The notes under the pieces are model-generated. The model ran no database searches. It was not told the DNA's origin and saw only the letters and a list, made by a program, of their open reading frames with translations. Positions 43,978 through 54,511 of a DNA stretch of 64,000 nucleotides are shown here, piece by piece; within the stretch, counting starts at the first letter, position 1, and the number at the start of each line of letters is the position of its first letter. Source of the DNA: Cupriavidus basilensis (lineage in GTDB: Bacteria; Pseudomonadota; Gammaproteobacteria; Burkholderiales; Burkholderiaceae); NCBI RefSeq assembly GCF_000832305.1, contig NZ_CP010536.1, positions 3,534,001 to 3,598,000 on the forward strand, in the 5' to 3' direction. The translations under genes and the position numbers were made by a program.

Positions 43978-44177
43978 GCTCTGCCCTCCACGGCTCTCGA
44001 TGCGCCAGCGCTTGCCACCAGGCGCCTGCACTGCCGAGCGCACGCTGGGTTGGCATCACTGCCAATCGGTAGTGTGCAGCCGCCTGAGGGCCTTGGCAAT
44101 TTCCGGGCTCTGGCGCGATACGGGCGGGCCGCGGCCCCGCCCTTTCCATTCAAGCCGCCCGTGGATCTGGCAGCGTC

Positions 44178-44396
44178 TTAGCTGTGCGCGCCGTCGGTGA
44201 ACGGATCGCGCCGATCCGTGATTCTTGCGCCGTCGGAATACACGTCGAACTTGCCGGCTTTCGCGCCATCCGTGTAGGGATCGCGCGGCCCGACGATATG
44301 GGTGCTGCTGTCAGAAGTCGGGGGGGTGCTGGACGACTGCGCCAGGGCAGCGAAGGAAGTCAATGCCGCGACAGTGGCCGAAATCAGGATTTTCAT
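44178..44396 (-). CDS. Small exported protein with repeated DGA motifs
   Basis: ATG 44396 starts a 72-residue protein with a signal peptide (MKILISATVAALTSFAALAQ). The mature part of about 50 residues contains three copies of a YTDGA-like motif (DPYTDGA, DVYSDGA, DPFTDGA). It is one of the genes preceded by a GGAATAA-N14-CGGTTY promoter (44527-44554), with a long leader of about 120 bases. Function unknown; similar small DxxTDGA proteins occur in related beta-proteobacteria as far as I recall. Confidence 0.8.
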   Translation of the reverse strand: MKILISATVAALTSFAALAQSSSTPPTSDSSTHIVGPRDPYTDGAKAGKFDVYSDGARITDRRDPFTDGAHS

Positions 44397-44526
44397 GACG
44401 AGCTCCAAATACAGTAGGGATAGCTTCCAAAGCGCGTCTCCGTGAAGGCTACGCCTGGGCACGTAACGCGCTTCCGGTTTCCGGGGGTATCGATCCATCC
44501 CGAGAACTGGTTCGCCGTGCATTTGT

Positions 44527-44554
44527 AGAACCGCGCAGCCACCCGTTTTATTCC
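44527..44554 (-). promoter_or_regulatory. ECF-type promoter of the DGA-repeat gene
   Basis: Minus strand: GGAATAA, exactly 14 bases, CGGTTCT. Same architecture as the three promoters in front of the DUF4148, sigma factor and metallophosphoesterase genes. Confidence 0.75.
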
Positions 44555-44696
44555 CGCACAGGCTATGGATGCGGCCAGCGGCCAAGGGAAATGCCTGCGC
44601 CCGGGTTCATGTTCCTTTGTCCTCTTGCCGCTGATGCCGCTGATGTCGCTGATGTCGCTGAAGTCGCGGATGCGTTTTTCCTGCGAAGGAAATTGG

Positions 44697-44724
44697 GGAA
44701 TAAGCAGACCGGTCCCGCGGTTTA
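44697..44724 (+). promoter_or_regulatory. ECF-type promoter of the DUF4148 gene
   Basis: GGAATAA, 14 bases, CGGTTTA, 75 bp before the start codon at 44800. Confidence 0.75.
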
Positions 44725-44799
44725 CCCGTGCAGAGCGTCTTGCTGCGCAGTCGTGTCGACCGCGGGCATGGCTCGCTCGCACAACCAAGGAGTACTGCC

Positions 44800-45144
44800 A
44801 TGAAATCGAATTCACTGAACCGGCCTTTCGTGTTGCCCATGCGCGGCTCGCTCATCGTGAGCGCCGCGTTGATGGCAACTTCCGTTAGTGTCTATGCGCA
44901 AATGCCGCCGGCACCGGCCACGCATCCAATCACGCGTGCGCAAGTGCGACATGAACTCGAGGAATTGGAGTCGGTCGGCTACAACCCCTCCCAAGGCGAC
45001 AATGGTGACTATCCCGCCGACATTCAAGCAGCGGAACAAAGGCTGGAAGCCAAACATCAAGCGCAAAGGAATGCGCTGATGGGTGGAAACCAGGCAGCAC
45101 AGGCCGGTGACAGCCAGACCGCACAGACGAAGCCCACCCCTTGA
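44800..45144 (+). CDS. DUF4148 family exported protein
   Basis: ATG 44800 has AAGGAG eight bases upstream. The 114-residue product has a Sec signal peptide (cleavage after VSVYA, residue 33). The DUF4148 core follows (ITRAQVRHELEELESVGYNP, DYPADIQAAEQRLEA), then a Gln/Ala-rich tail. DUF4148 proteins are abundant periplasmic proteins of Burkholderiaceae with unknown function. It has its own copy of the ECF promoter and lies next to the sigma factor gene, so it is probably part of the envelope-stress output. Confidence 0.9.
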   Translation: MKSNSLNRPFVLPMRGSLIVSAALMATSVSVYAQMPPAPATHPITRAQVRHELEELESVGYNPSQGDNGDYPADIQAAEQRLEAKHQAQRNALMGGNQAAQAGDSQTAQTKPTP

Positions 45145-45229
45145 TTACGGGCGCAGGCGGCACACCGGTCACATGATCGGCGCTTGCCATGCGAAATCCA
45201 CACGGGATCCATTTCAGGCGGCGGTTCCG

Positions 45230-45257
45230 GGAATAAAAATGGCATGCCGGCGGTCTT
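45230..45257 (+). promoter_or_regulatory. ECF-type promoter of the sigma factor operon (autoregulation)
   Basis: GGAATAA, 14 bases, CGGTCTT, 51 bp before the sigma factor start at 45309. It implies that the sigma factor transcribes its own gene. Confidence 0.75.
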
Positions 45258-45308
45258 GCTGTTAACGCACTGCCGGGCACGGATTGCGGTTACAGCAGAA
45301 ACTTCACA

Positions 45309-45848
45309 ATGGCCGATCCAGACACCGCGCAGCGCTTCGAGACGCTTTTATTGCCGCATATGAACTCGGCCTTCAATGTTGCGCGATGGCTCACGCACAA
45401 CGACCAGGATGCCCAGGACGTGGTGCAGGAGGCGTACCTGCGCGCGTTCCGGTTCTTTGGCGGATTCCACGGCGAGGATGCCCGTGCATGGCTGTTGAGC
45501 ATTGTGCGCAACACCTTCTACACCTGGCATCAGCAAAACCGGGGGCATGCAGCCCAAACCATGATGTTCGAAGAAGACATGGATAGCCTTGAGACGAGTG
45601 TCGCCGACCATGACGACAGTCCTGAAGCGATGCTGATACGCAGCCAGAACCAGAAGCGGGTGCACAAGGCGCTGCGGGGCTTGCGGCTGGAATACCGGGA
45701 GGTTGTCGTGCTGCGGGAGCTGGAGGATTTGTCGTACAAGGAAATCGCCGCCATCGTGGGCATCCCGATCGGCACGGTGATGTCTCGCCTGGGCCGAGGC
45801 CGCCAGCAACTCGCGGCGCTGCTAGCCCCGACGGATCAGGAGGCGTGA
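45309..45848 (+). CDS. ECF-family RNA polymerase sigma factor
   Basis: The 179-residue product has sigma-2 (HNDQDAQDVVQEAYLRAFRF, residues about 31-50) and sigma-4 (YREVVVLRELEDLSYKEIAA, then IPIGTVMSRLGRGRQ, about 128-165) and no other domain, as in ECF factors. Its stop codon overlaps the start of the anti-sigma gene. The four nearby promoters of identical spacing (GGAATAA-N14-CGGTTY), one of them its own, are its presumed targets. The signal could be copper, redox or envelope damage, judging from the cupredoxin in the regulon, but that is inference. Confidence 0.95.
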   Translation: MADPDTAQRFETLLLPHMNSAFNVARWLTHNDQDAQDVVQEAYLRAFRFFGGFHGEDARAWLLSIVRNTFYTWHQQNRGHAAQTMMFEEDMDSLETSVADHDDSPEAMLIRSQNQKRVHKALRGLRLEYREVVVLRELEDLSYKEIAAIVGIPIGTVMSRLGRGRQQLAALLAPTDQEA

Positions 45849-46633
45849 TGGATCACAAGCAAGCGTTTGAATTGCTGCCGGGCTATCTCGACCAGGAGTT
45901 GAGCCTGTCCGAAGCGCTCGAGTTCGAGCGCCATCTTGCTGACTGCGAGCAGTGCCGACAGGTCTATGCACAACACCGCCTGGTGAGTGCGCAACTGCGC
46001 CAGGCGGATTTGCGCGTGGCGGCGCCGCAGGCACTGGTGAAACGCATCAAGGCTGCGCTGCCGGCGCGCCGCCCGCTCTGGCAGCGGCTGGGTGAGCGAT
46101 TCGGTCAGTGGCGTGGCGGTGGGTCGCTGGCTTGGGCGCCGGCTGGCGCGATGCTGATGAGCGTGGTCGCGTTGACCTGGAGCGTGGGGCTGTACCTCTC
46201 CGTGCCGTCGAGCGAGACGCGCCTGACCCAGGAACTCGTGGATAACCATATTCGCTCGCTGCAGGTCAATCACCTCTCCGATGTGATTTCAACCGACCGG
46301 CATACGGTCAAGCCGTGGTTTGACGGCAAGCTGGACTTTGCGCCGCCCGTGGTCGATCTTGTGCAGCAGGGGTATCCGCTGGTCGGCGGCCGGCTGGATT
46401 ACCTGAACGGGCGGGCGGTGGCCGTGATGGTCTATCGCTACAAGCTGCACCCGATCAATCTTTATGTGTGGCCGGGCAACGACGCGGGCGCCACGCCTCG
46501 CCTATACGCGCAGCAGGGCTATCACCTCGCCCACTGGAGTGCCGCGGGGATGAATTACTGGGCGATTACCGATGCCGGCGAAGCTGAACTCAATGGCTTC
46601 ATCACGGACCTGCGTGCGCACCCGGCTTCCTAG
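45848..46633 (+). CDS. Membrane anti-sigma factor (zinc-finger type)
   Basis: ATG 45848 shares a base with the sigma stop codon (a GTG one codon earlier is also possible). The 261-residue product has the N-terminal zf-HC2 zinc-binding motif (HLADCEQCRQVYAQH), an anti-sigma helix, one membrane helix at about residues 98-118 (WAPAGAMLMSVVALTWSVGL) and a periplasmic domain of about 140 residues. It should hold the sigma factor at the membrane until its periplasmic part or the zinc centre senses a signal. Confidence 0.92.
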   Translation: MDHKQAFELLPGYLDQELSLSEALEFERHLADCEQCRQVYAQHRLVSAQLRQADLRVAAPQALVKRIKAALPARRPLWQRLGERFGQWRGGGSLAWAPAGAMLMSVVALTWSVGLYLSVPSSETRLTQELVDNHIRSLQVNHLSDVISTDRHTVKPWFDGKLDFAPPVVDLVQQGYPLVGGRLDYLNGRAVAVMVYRYKLHPINLYVWPGNDAGATPRLYAQQGYHLAHWSAAGMNYWAITDAGEAELNGFITDLRAHPAS

Positions 46634-46657
46634 CCGCCGCAGCGCGGTACACATCGC

Positions 46658-46685
46658 GGAATAAAACGGATAGCCCGGCGGTTTA
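46658..46685 (+). promoter_or_regulatory. ECF-type promoter of the metallophosphoesterase-cupredoxin pair
   Basis: GGAATAA, 14 bases, CGGTTTA, 74 bp before the start at 46760. It provides a second initiation point within the sigma locus. Confidence 0.75.
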
Positions 46686-46759
46686 CCTGGTGAATCCAAT
46701 CGGGAGGTCCGCCGGATGGTCCGGCGGCCCACCTCTCGAACTTTCCTTGTGAGGGCAAT

Positions 46760-47704
46760 ATGTCGTCAGATCTTCCGTCCAACCCGTCGCGCCGCGGCGC
46801 ATTGAAGTGTCTCGCTTTCGGTGGCGCGGGCACCGTCTTTGTCCTGGCGGGCGGCGTTCTCGCGCCCGTGGAACTGGGCCTTGCCGCCTCCGGGAAAGGC
46901 CCGTCATCTGCCGCGGGCGTCCCGCTTTTCCTGCAGATCAGCGACACGCATATTGGCTTCAACAAGGAAGCCAATCCCGACGTCGCGGGCACGCTCAGGC
47001 AGACCATTGACTTCGTCAATGCCATGCCGATCAAGCCGGCGCTGACGATCCACACGGGCGACATTACGCATCTATCCAAGGCCGAAGAGTTCGACCGCGC
47101 GGCCCAATTGATGTCGGGGTTGAATATCACCGAGTTGCATACCGTGCCCGGCGAGCATGACGTGACCGACGGGCCTGGAACGGAATACTTCAACCGCTTC
47201 GGCCAAGCCTCCGGCAACAAGGGCTACTACAGCTTCGACCACAGCGGCGTCCACTTTATCGGCCTGGTCAACGTGATGCATTTCAAGCCAAACGGTTTGG
47301 GCGGCCTGGGCGACGACCAACTCGCCTGGCTGAAAGCCGATCTGAAGGGCCGCTCGTCCAGCACGCCGATCGTCGTCTTTGCACACATGCCAATGTGGAC
47401 GATCTACCAACCATGGGGTTGGGGCACCGGCGACGCGGGCGAGGCGATGCGCTATCTGACGCGCTTCGGCTCGGTCACGGTCTTGAACGGCCATATCCAC
47501 CAGATCGTGTCGAAGGTGGAGGGCAATATCACCTTCCATACGGCGCGCTCGACGGCCTATCCACAACCGACTGCCGGCAATGGGCCCGGTCCCATGCCGC
47601 TGACGGTGCCGGGCGATCAGCTTCCCGGGATGCTTGGCGTGACCAGCATCAAGATCATGCGCCACCCGCTTGCAGCGACACTCGCCGACACCACGCTCGC
47701 CTGA
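46760..47704 (+). CDS. Tat-exported metallophosphoesterase
   Basis: The 314-residue product has a twin-arginine signal (SRRGALKCLAFGGAG, residues about 10-24). The calcineurin-like metal motifs follow in order: DTHIG, HTGDITH, PGEHD (Glu where most members have Asn), FAHMP and NGHIHQ. Tat export indicates that the metal is inserted in the cytoplasm before translocation. It is followed after 36 bp by a cupredoxin gene and has its own ECF promoter. Substrate unknown. Confidence 0.92.
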   Translation: MSSDLPSNPSRRGALKCLAFGGAGTVFVLAGGVLAPVELGLAASGKGPSSAAGVPLFLQISDTHIGFNKEANPDVAGTLRQTIDFVNAMPIKPALTIHTGDITHLSKAEEFDRAAQLMSGLNITELHTVPGEHDVTDGPGTEYFNRFGQASGNKGYYSFDHSGVHFIGLVNVMHFKPNGLGGLGDDQLAWLKADLKGRSSSTPIVVFAHMPMWTIYQPWGWGTGDAGEAMRYLTRFGSVTVLNGHIHQIVSKVEGNITFHTARSTAYPQPTAGNGPGPMPLTVPGDQLPGMLGVTSIKIMRHPLAATLADTTLA

Positions 47705-47740
47705 ATTTCCAGGCACCGCCAACCAACCAGGACCCAGATC

Positions 47741-48088
47741 ATGCTAACAACCATCCTTCGCCGCGCCTTCGTCGTCCCCCTCGGAGCCGGGATACTCATG
47801 GCAGCATTGGCTTGCGAGTTCTCCTTCGCGCAAGCGCAGGAGAACCACGTCGTCGTTGTGAAGAATTTCATGTTCTCGCCGATGTCGCTCACGATCAAAG
47901 CTGGCTCGACCGTGACCTGGAAGAACCTCGATGGCGAACCGCACACGGTTGTCAACGACGCCGGCCTGTTCCGCTCCAGCGCGCTCGATCAGAACGACAC
48001 CTACAAGTTCAAGTTCGACAAGCCGGGGGTCTACAAGATCTTCTGCGGCATACATCCAAATATGATGGCGACCATCACCGTCCAGTAG
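47741..48088 (+). CDS. Plastocyanin-like cupredoxin
   Basis: The 115-residue product has a signal peptide (to about residue 32) and a single cupredoxin domain. The type I copper ligands are His68 (EPHTV), Cys102, His105 and Met108 (FCGIHPNMM), all present. It should be a periplasmic electron carrier or copper-binding protein. Co-transcription with the metallophosphoesterase under the ECF promoter suggests a role in response to copper or oxidative damage. Confidence 0.93.
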   Translation: MLTTILRRAFVVPLGAGILMAALACEFSFAQAQENHVVVVKNFMFSPMSLTIKAGSTVTWKNLDGEPHTVVNDAGLFRSSALDQNDTYKFKFDKPGVYKIFCGIHPNMMATITVQ

Positions 48089-48211
48089 GGGCCGACGAAC
48101 CCGCCGTCCAGCCTGCGCTCGCCGCCCGCCGAATGGCCGGTGAGCGCAGGCGGCCATCCGGCGCGTTGCGCTCGCGCTTGGCGATCGGCGCTTGCGTGGC
48201 CATGGCGAACG

Positions 48212-48227
48212 TTGTCCACGTGAAACA
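48212..48227. promoter_or_regulatory. parS-like 16-mer (13 of 16 matches)
   Basis: The sequence contains CACGTGAAACA, one full half of the canonical parS palindrome TGTTTCACGTGAAACA; the other half has three mismatches. It lies between the cupredoxin and penicillin-binding protein genes. It may be a weak ParB site or chance. Confidence 0.25.
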
Positions 48228-48331
48228 AATGTAAGCTTATGTAAGTGCCGCGCGCCGCGGCCCTGTTTTGATAACAGAAGCGCCCTTGCGCTTTGCTACC
48301 ATCGCGCTCTTTCCGCCAGCGCCCCGCCACC

Positions 48332-50542
48332 GTGATTCGCCGATATGCATCGTTGTTTTGTGAGCATTGCGCACGGTGGCTCGCCCGCGTCCGACCGCTG
48401 GCCGCCGCCGGCAGCACCATCACCAGGCTAGTGCTCGACAGCGCGCTGCGCCGCCTGCGCCACCCGACGCGACGCGGCGTCGCGCTGACGCTCGCCGCAT
48501 TGCCGGCGCTCTTCGTGTTGTACGTGCTTGCGCTCGTGCCGTCTACGCCGGGCATCGGCGACATCCGCAAAGCCCGCGTTGATCGGCCAGCGTGGATCGT
48601 GTCGGCCGACGGCAAGCTGCTTGATACGTTCAAACCGGTCAATCGCGAGTGGGTGTCGCTCAGGCAGGTCTCGCCGCACATGGTGGCTGCATTGATCGCG
48701 ACCGAAGACCGCCGCTTCTACGAGCATCATGGCATCGACTGGAAGCGTACCGCGTCGGCCGCGCTGCATACGTTCTCCGGCGACCGGCAAGGTGGATCGA
48801 CGATCACGCAGCAGCTCGCGCGCAACTTGTATCCCGACGAAATCGGCCGCGCGCCGACCCTCACGCGCAAGCTCAGGGAAGCGATCACGGCATTCAAGAT
48901 CGAAGCCGTGTACAGCAAGGATCAGATCCTGGAGACGTACCTGAACACGGTGCCGTTCCTGTACAACGCCTACGGCGTGGAAATGGCCGCGCGCACCTAC
49001 TTCGGCAAATCGGCCAGTCAGCTCGACATTCTCGACAGCGCGACGCTCGTCGGCATGCTGAAGGCCAACAGCACCTACAACCCTGTGCTCAATCCCGAAC
49101 GCGCATTGCAGCGGCGAAACACGGTGCTCGGGCAGATGAACAAATACGGGAAGCTCAAGCCCGATGCCTACGCCGCATTGAAGCGACAACCGCTCAACGT
49201 CGATTTCGAGTTGCAGACCGCGCAACCGGGCGCCGCGCCGCATTTTTCGGCGCAATTGCGCAAGTGGCTGATCGCGTGGGCTGATCGCAACGGCTACAAC
49301 ATCTATGCCGACGGGCTGGTCGTGCGCACGACCATCGATTCGCGTCTGCAGGCAATGGCGACGCAGGCGTTGGATTGGCAGACGAACCAGTTGCAGTGGA
49401 TCGCGAACGGCGCATGGAACGAACGCACGGGCTGCTGGCCAGGCAACGACCTGTTCCGCACCTTCATCCGGCAGTCGCCCGACTACCGCGCCGCGCGCGA
49501 TGCGGGTCAATCGGATGAGGCCGCGCTCAGCAAGCTCGGCGCGAACCCCACGTTCGTGCGCGCGCTCTGCCGGAGCAAGACGCAGATCCAGGCGGGTTTT
49601 GTCGCGATCGATCCACGCAACGGCGATATCAAGGCATGGGTCGGCAGCCGCGATTTCCGTGACGAACCGTTCGATCACGTGCAGCAGGCCCGGCGTCAGC
49701 CGGGCTCGACGTTCAAGCCGTTCGTCTACGGCGCGGCCTTCGCGGACGGTGCGCGGCCAAGCGACACGATCGTAGACCGCAATGTGGCCATTGCGCTGTC
49801 CGGGGATGCGATCTGGCGGCCTACCGACGCGGAACCGCCCACCGGCCGGCCGATGACGCTGCGCGACGCGCTAGTGTATTCGCGCAACCGCGTCACCGCT
49901 CAGCTCATGCAAAAGGAACGCCCCGAGAAGGTCGCACGGCTCGCGCGCGCAATGGGGGTGCGCGCGAGTCCGCTCGAAGCGGTGCCGTCGCTCGCGCTCG
50001 GCACAAGCCCGGTCACGCTCAAGGAAATGGTCTCGGCGTACAGCACGATCGCGAACCGCGGTGCCTATATCGAACCGCGCATGGTCACGCGCATCGAGGA
50101 TCACGACGGCAAGGTGCTGGCCGAATTCCCGAGCGCACCGCCGGAACAGGCGCTGCCCGCCGGCGCGGCGCAAACGCTCGTGGACGTGATGCGCGACGTC
50201 GTTAGCCGGGGCACCGGCGCGGCGATCCGGGCGCGCTTCGGGATTCGCGCCGACGTGGCCGGCAAGACCGGCACGACGCAGGACAACACGGATAGCTGGT
50301 TCATCCTGATGCATCCGCAACTGGTCGCGGGCGCGTGGGTGGGTTTCGACGATGGACGCGTGACGCTCGGTAACTACTGGGGCGAAGGCGCGCACAGCGC
50401 CCTACCGATGGTGGGCGCGTTCTACGACATGGCGCTGCGCGCGCGGGTGATCGACCCGGATGCGCGGCTCGGCCCCGAAACCCGGCCTCCTCGCCCGGTC
50501 CATGAGCGGCGGCGTCGACACTTCCTCTTCTGGACGTTCTGA
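48332..50542 (+). CDS. Class A penicillin-binding protein (PBP1-type)
   Basis: The start is uncertain: GTG 48332 (736 residues) or TTG 48293; neither has a good ribosome-binding site. A membrane helix lies at about 50-75. The GT51 glycosyltransferase domain follows (IATEDRRFYEHHGIDW, GGSTITQQLARNLYP, KIEAVYSKDQILETYLN), then the transpeptidase domain with SxxK in PGSTFKPF, YSRNRV and GKTGTTQ. It polymerises and cross-links peptidoglycan at the inner membrane. Long antisense frames over it are shadows. It is monocistronic, so an accessory PBP1 is likely. Confidence 0.93.
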   Translation: MIRRYASLFCEHCARWLARVRPLAAAGSTITRLVLDSALRRLRHPTRRGVALTLAALPALFVLYVLALVPSTPGIGDIRKARVDRPAWIVSADGKLLDTFKPVNREWVSLRQVSPHMVAALIATEDRRFYEHHGIDWKRTASAALHTFSGDRQGGSTITQQLARNLYPDEIGRAPTLTRKLREAITAFKIEAVYSKDQILETYLNTVPFLYNAYGVEMAARTYFGKSASQLDILDSATLVGMLKANSTYNPVLNPERALQRRNTVLGQMNKYGKLKPDAYAALKRQPLNVDFELQTAQPGAAPHFSAQLRKWLIAWADRNGYNIYADGLVVRTTIDSRLQAMATQALDWQTNQLQWIANGAWNERTGCWPGNDLFRTFIRQSPDYRAARDAGQSDEAALSKLGANPTFVRALCRSKTQIQAGFVAIDPRNGDIKAWVGSRDFRDEPFDHVQQARRQPGSTFKPFVYGAAFADGARPSDTIVDRNVAIALSGDAIWRPTDAEPPTGRPMTLRDALVYSRNRVTAQLMQKERPEKVARLARAMGVRASPLEAVPSLALGTSPVTLKEMVSAYSTIANRGAYIEPRMVTRIEDHDGKVLAEFPSAPPEQALPAGAAQTLVDVMRDVVSRGTGAAIRARFGIRADVAGKTGTTQDNTDSWFILMHPQLVAGAWVGFDDGRVTLGNYWGEGAHSALPMVGAFYDMALRARVIDPDARLGPETRPPRPVHERRRRHFLFWTF

Positions 50543-50569
50543 CGTCGCCGCTGGCGCACGCGCGGCGCC

Positions 50570-51034
50570 CTACATCATCCGGTGCGCGAAATGCCCGCGC
50601 CGGGCTTGCGCCATGAGCGCGGTGAACTGCTCGGTGCTCATGTGCACCAGTTCCTCATGGTCGCCCGCTTCGAAGTAGACATCGGGATGCGCCAGCAGGC
50701 TGTCGTCGAGCCAGGTCAGCGTGCCGTACGCCATGCCGACTGGCGGGAGCGCGCCGATGTCGCAATCCCTGAACACTTCTCGCACACCATCCCCATGCGC
50801 CAGCGACAGCTTGCGGCCGGTTTGCTCGCAGATATCCAGCAGTTTCAGCTGGTGGCTGGAAGGGATCACCGCTGCCAGGTAGCCTCGGTTGTCCTCCAGC
50901 AAGACAGTTCGGGCGCGCCGGTCTGCGGGAACATACGCAGCCTGCGCAGTTGCGGGGCCGCCTGGGCGGCGAACGGTTTCAAACCGGCTCTGCTTCTTGC
51001 ACAGGCATCTAGCCAGCGTGGTAGCCATGGTCAT
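50570..51034 (-). CDS. YbaK/ProX-type aminoacyl-tRNA deacylase family protein
   Basis: The 154-residue product (ATG 51034, GGAGG eight bases upstream) has the YbaK fold features: AVIPSSHQLKL with the conserved Lys region, EVFRDCDIGALPPVG and VYFEAGDHEELVHMSTEQF. Family members hydrolyse mischarged tRNAs (Cys- or Ala-tRNA-Pro). An N-terminal extension of about 35 residues (ARCLCKKQSRFET) is unusual. It converges with the penicillin-binding protein gene, with 27 bp between stops. Confidence 0.85.
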   Translation of the reverse strand: MTMATTLARCLCKKQSRFETVRRPGGPATAQAAYVPADRRARTVLLEDNRGYLAAVIPSSHQLKLLDICEQTGRKLSLAHGDGVREVFRDCDIGALPPVGMAYGTLTWLDDSLLAHPDVYFEAGDHEELVHMSTEQFTALMAQARRGHFAHRMM

Positions 51035-51144
51035 GATTGCAACCTCCGAGCGCTGATCGCTGCAGTTGCTTACGTATCGGAACTATAGGTCAAGCACCGG
51101 GCAACAATCGGTGGAGCTAACCCCGGCACGGTTGCGGGTAAGCA

Positions 51145-51181
51145 ATAGCGATGCGCTATTGAGGCAATTGCAAACCTCTCA
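51145..51181 (+). promoter_or_regulatory. Candidate OxyR site upstream of katG
   Basis: ATAG-N7-CTAT (51145-51159) matches the outer bases of one OxyR half-element. After seven bases a weaker second copy (ATTG-N7-CTCA, 51167-51181) follows, the spacing expected for a tetramer site. It is about 140 bp upstream of katG. Only the outer bases fit, so this is a candidate. Confidence 0.4.
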
Positions 51182-51257
51182 TTTGGTTGGCGAGCGCTTT
51201 CAACTATATTTTGTGTGCGGCAGGCCTGCCGATGCAGGTCCCGAGTGGCAGCATTGA

Positions 51258-53519
<2,262 letters not shown>

Positions 53520-53549
53520 GCATACATCAGCGTAAAGCAAGGGGAAAGC

Positions 53550-53578
53550 AAGGGCGCCGGACCACGTTCGGCGCCCTT
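53550..53578 (+). terminator. Terminator hairpin after katG
   Basis: AAGGGCGCCG pairs perfectly with CGGCGCCCTT around a nine-base loop, 31 bp after the katG stop codon. Confidence 0.7.
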
Positions 53579-53631
53579 CCGGGCCGATTGATCGTGGTAG
53601 AGTCGATCATCATTCTCTATCGCGCAGCCTT

Positions 53632-54300
53632 ATGCAGCCACCCGTTGAACGTGGGCCCGCCGATTCATCAGACCATCAACAGAGCATGGAAAGCGCCGCC
53701 GATGCGCACGATGCGACCATGCGGACTCCGGCGATTGTTCCAGCGATTGCTCCAGCGCATACCGCTCTGGTGGTCATGCATTATCAGACCGACATCCTGG
53801 CGTTGTTTCCATCGGCCGCGCCCACTTTGCTCTCCAATACGCGCAAGCTGTGTGACGCCGCGCGGACCAAGGGCGTCAGCGTCTATTTCGCCAAGATCCA
53901 CTTTGGTCCAGGCTATCCGGAAGTCAGTCCGTTGAACAGGAACGGGCAGGGAATCAAGCAACTTGGTCTTTTCGTCGACGACCAGATCTCGCCGGAACTC
54001 GGCCAACAGGCCACTGAACCGCTCATCATCGCGCATCGCGCCAGCGTGTTCTTTGGTACCGACCTGCAGGTGCGGCTTTCCGCGCAGGGCATCGATACCC
54101 TGCTCATGGTGGGCATTGCCTCGACCGGTGTAGTGCTGTCGTCGGTCGCGTATGCGAGCGATGCGGACTTCCGTTTATTCACGGTCAAGGATTGCTGCTA
54201 CGACCCGGATCAGGTCGTGCACGATCATCTTTTCTCAACGGCGTTCGACTCGCGCACAACAGTGCTCTCGCTCGCTGATGCCTTGCGGTTGCTTGCCTAG
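53632..54300 (+). CDS. Isochorismatase-fold protein lacking the catalytic triad
   Basis: The product (222 residues from ATG 53632; ATGs at 53686 or 53719 are possible, none with a good ribosome-binding site) has the isochorismatase-like fold: TALVVMHYQTDIL, KGVSVYFAKIHFG, RASVFFGTDLQVRL and GIASTGVVLSSVAYASDADF. In active cysteine hydrolases these blocks hold an Asp, a Lys and a Cys. Here the aligned residues are His (MHYQ), Ala (IAHRAS) and Val (TGVVLSS), so the usual nucleophilic mechanism cannot operate. It may be a binding or regulatory member of the fold. Confidence 0.85.
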   Translation: MQPPVERGPADSSDHQQSMESAADAHDATMRTPAIVPAIAPAHTALVVMHYQTDILALFPSAAPTLLSNTRKLCDAARTKGVSVYFAKIHFGPGYPEVSPLNRNGQGIKQLGLFVDDQISPELGQQATEPLIIAHRASVFFGTDLQVRLSAQGIDTLLMVGIASTGVVLSSVAYASDADFRLFTVKDCCYDPDQVVHDHLFSTAFDSRTTVLSLADALRLLA

Positions 54301-54511
54301 CATTTGCCGGGATTTCAACGGTTTGGGGAGCACAGCAGTCGCTTCACCGCACGTCGTACGGCTTGCTCAATGGCCGGTTGTGGCTGCGGATTCAACCGGT
54401 CTCCGTCGGATGCCCGCCGCCAAAGCGTGGTGGTCTCGGACCTACCCGTTGCCGTCATGCGGATCTCTGCGATGACGGCGTCCGCTATCAAGGACCAGCC
54501 GCCATCGCCGG

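Noticed and set aside
48428..49678. 416-codon minus-strand open frame
   Set aside because: Antisense to the penicillin-binding protein; no recognisable domain.
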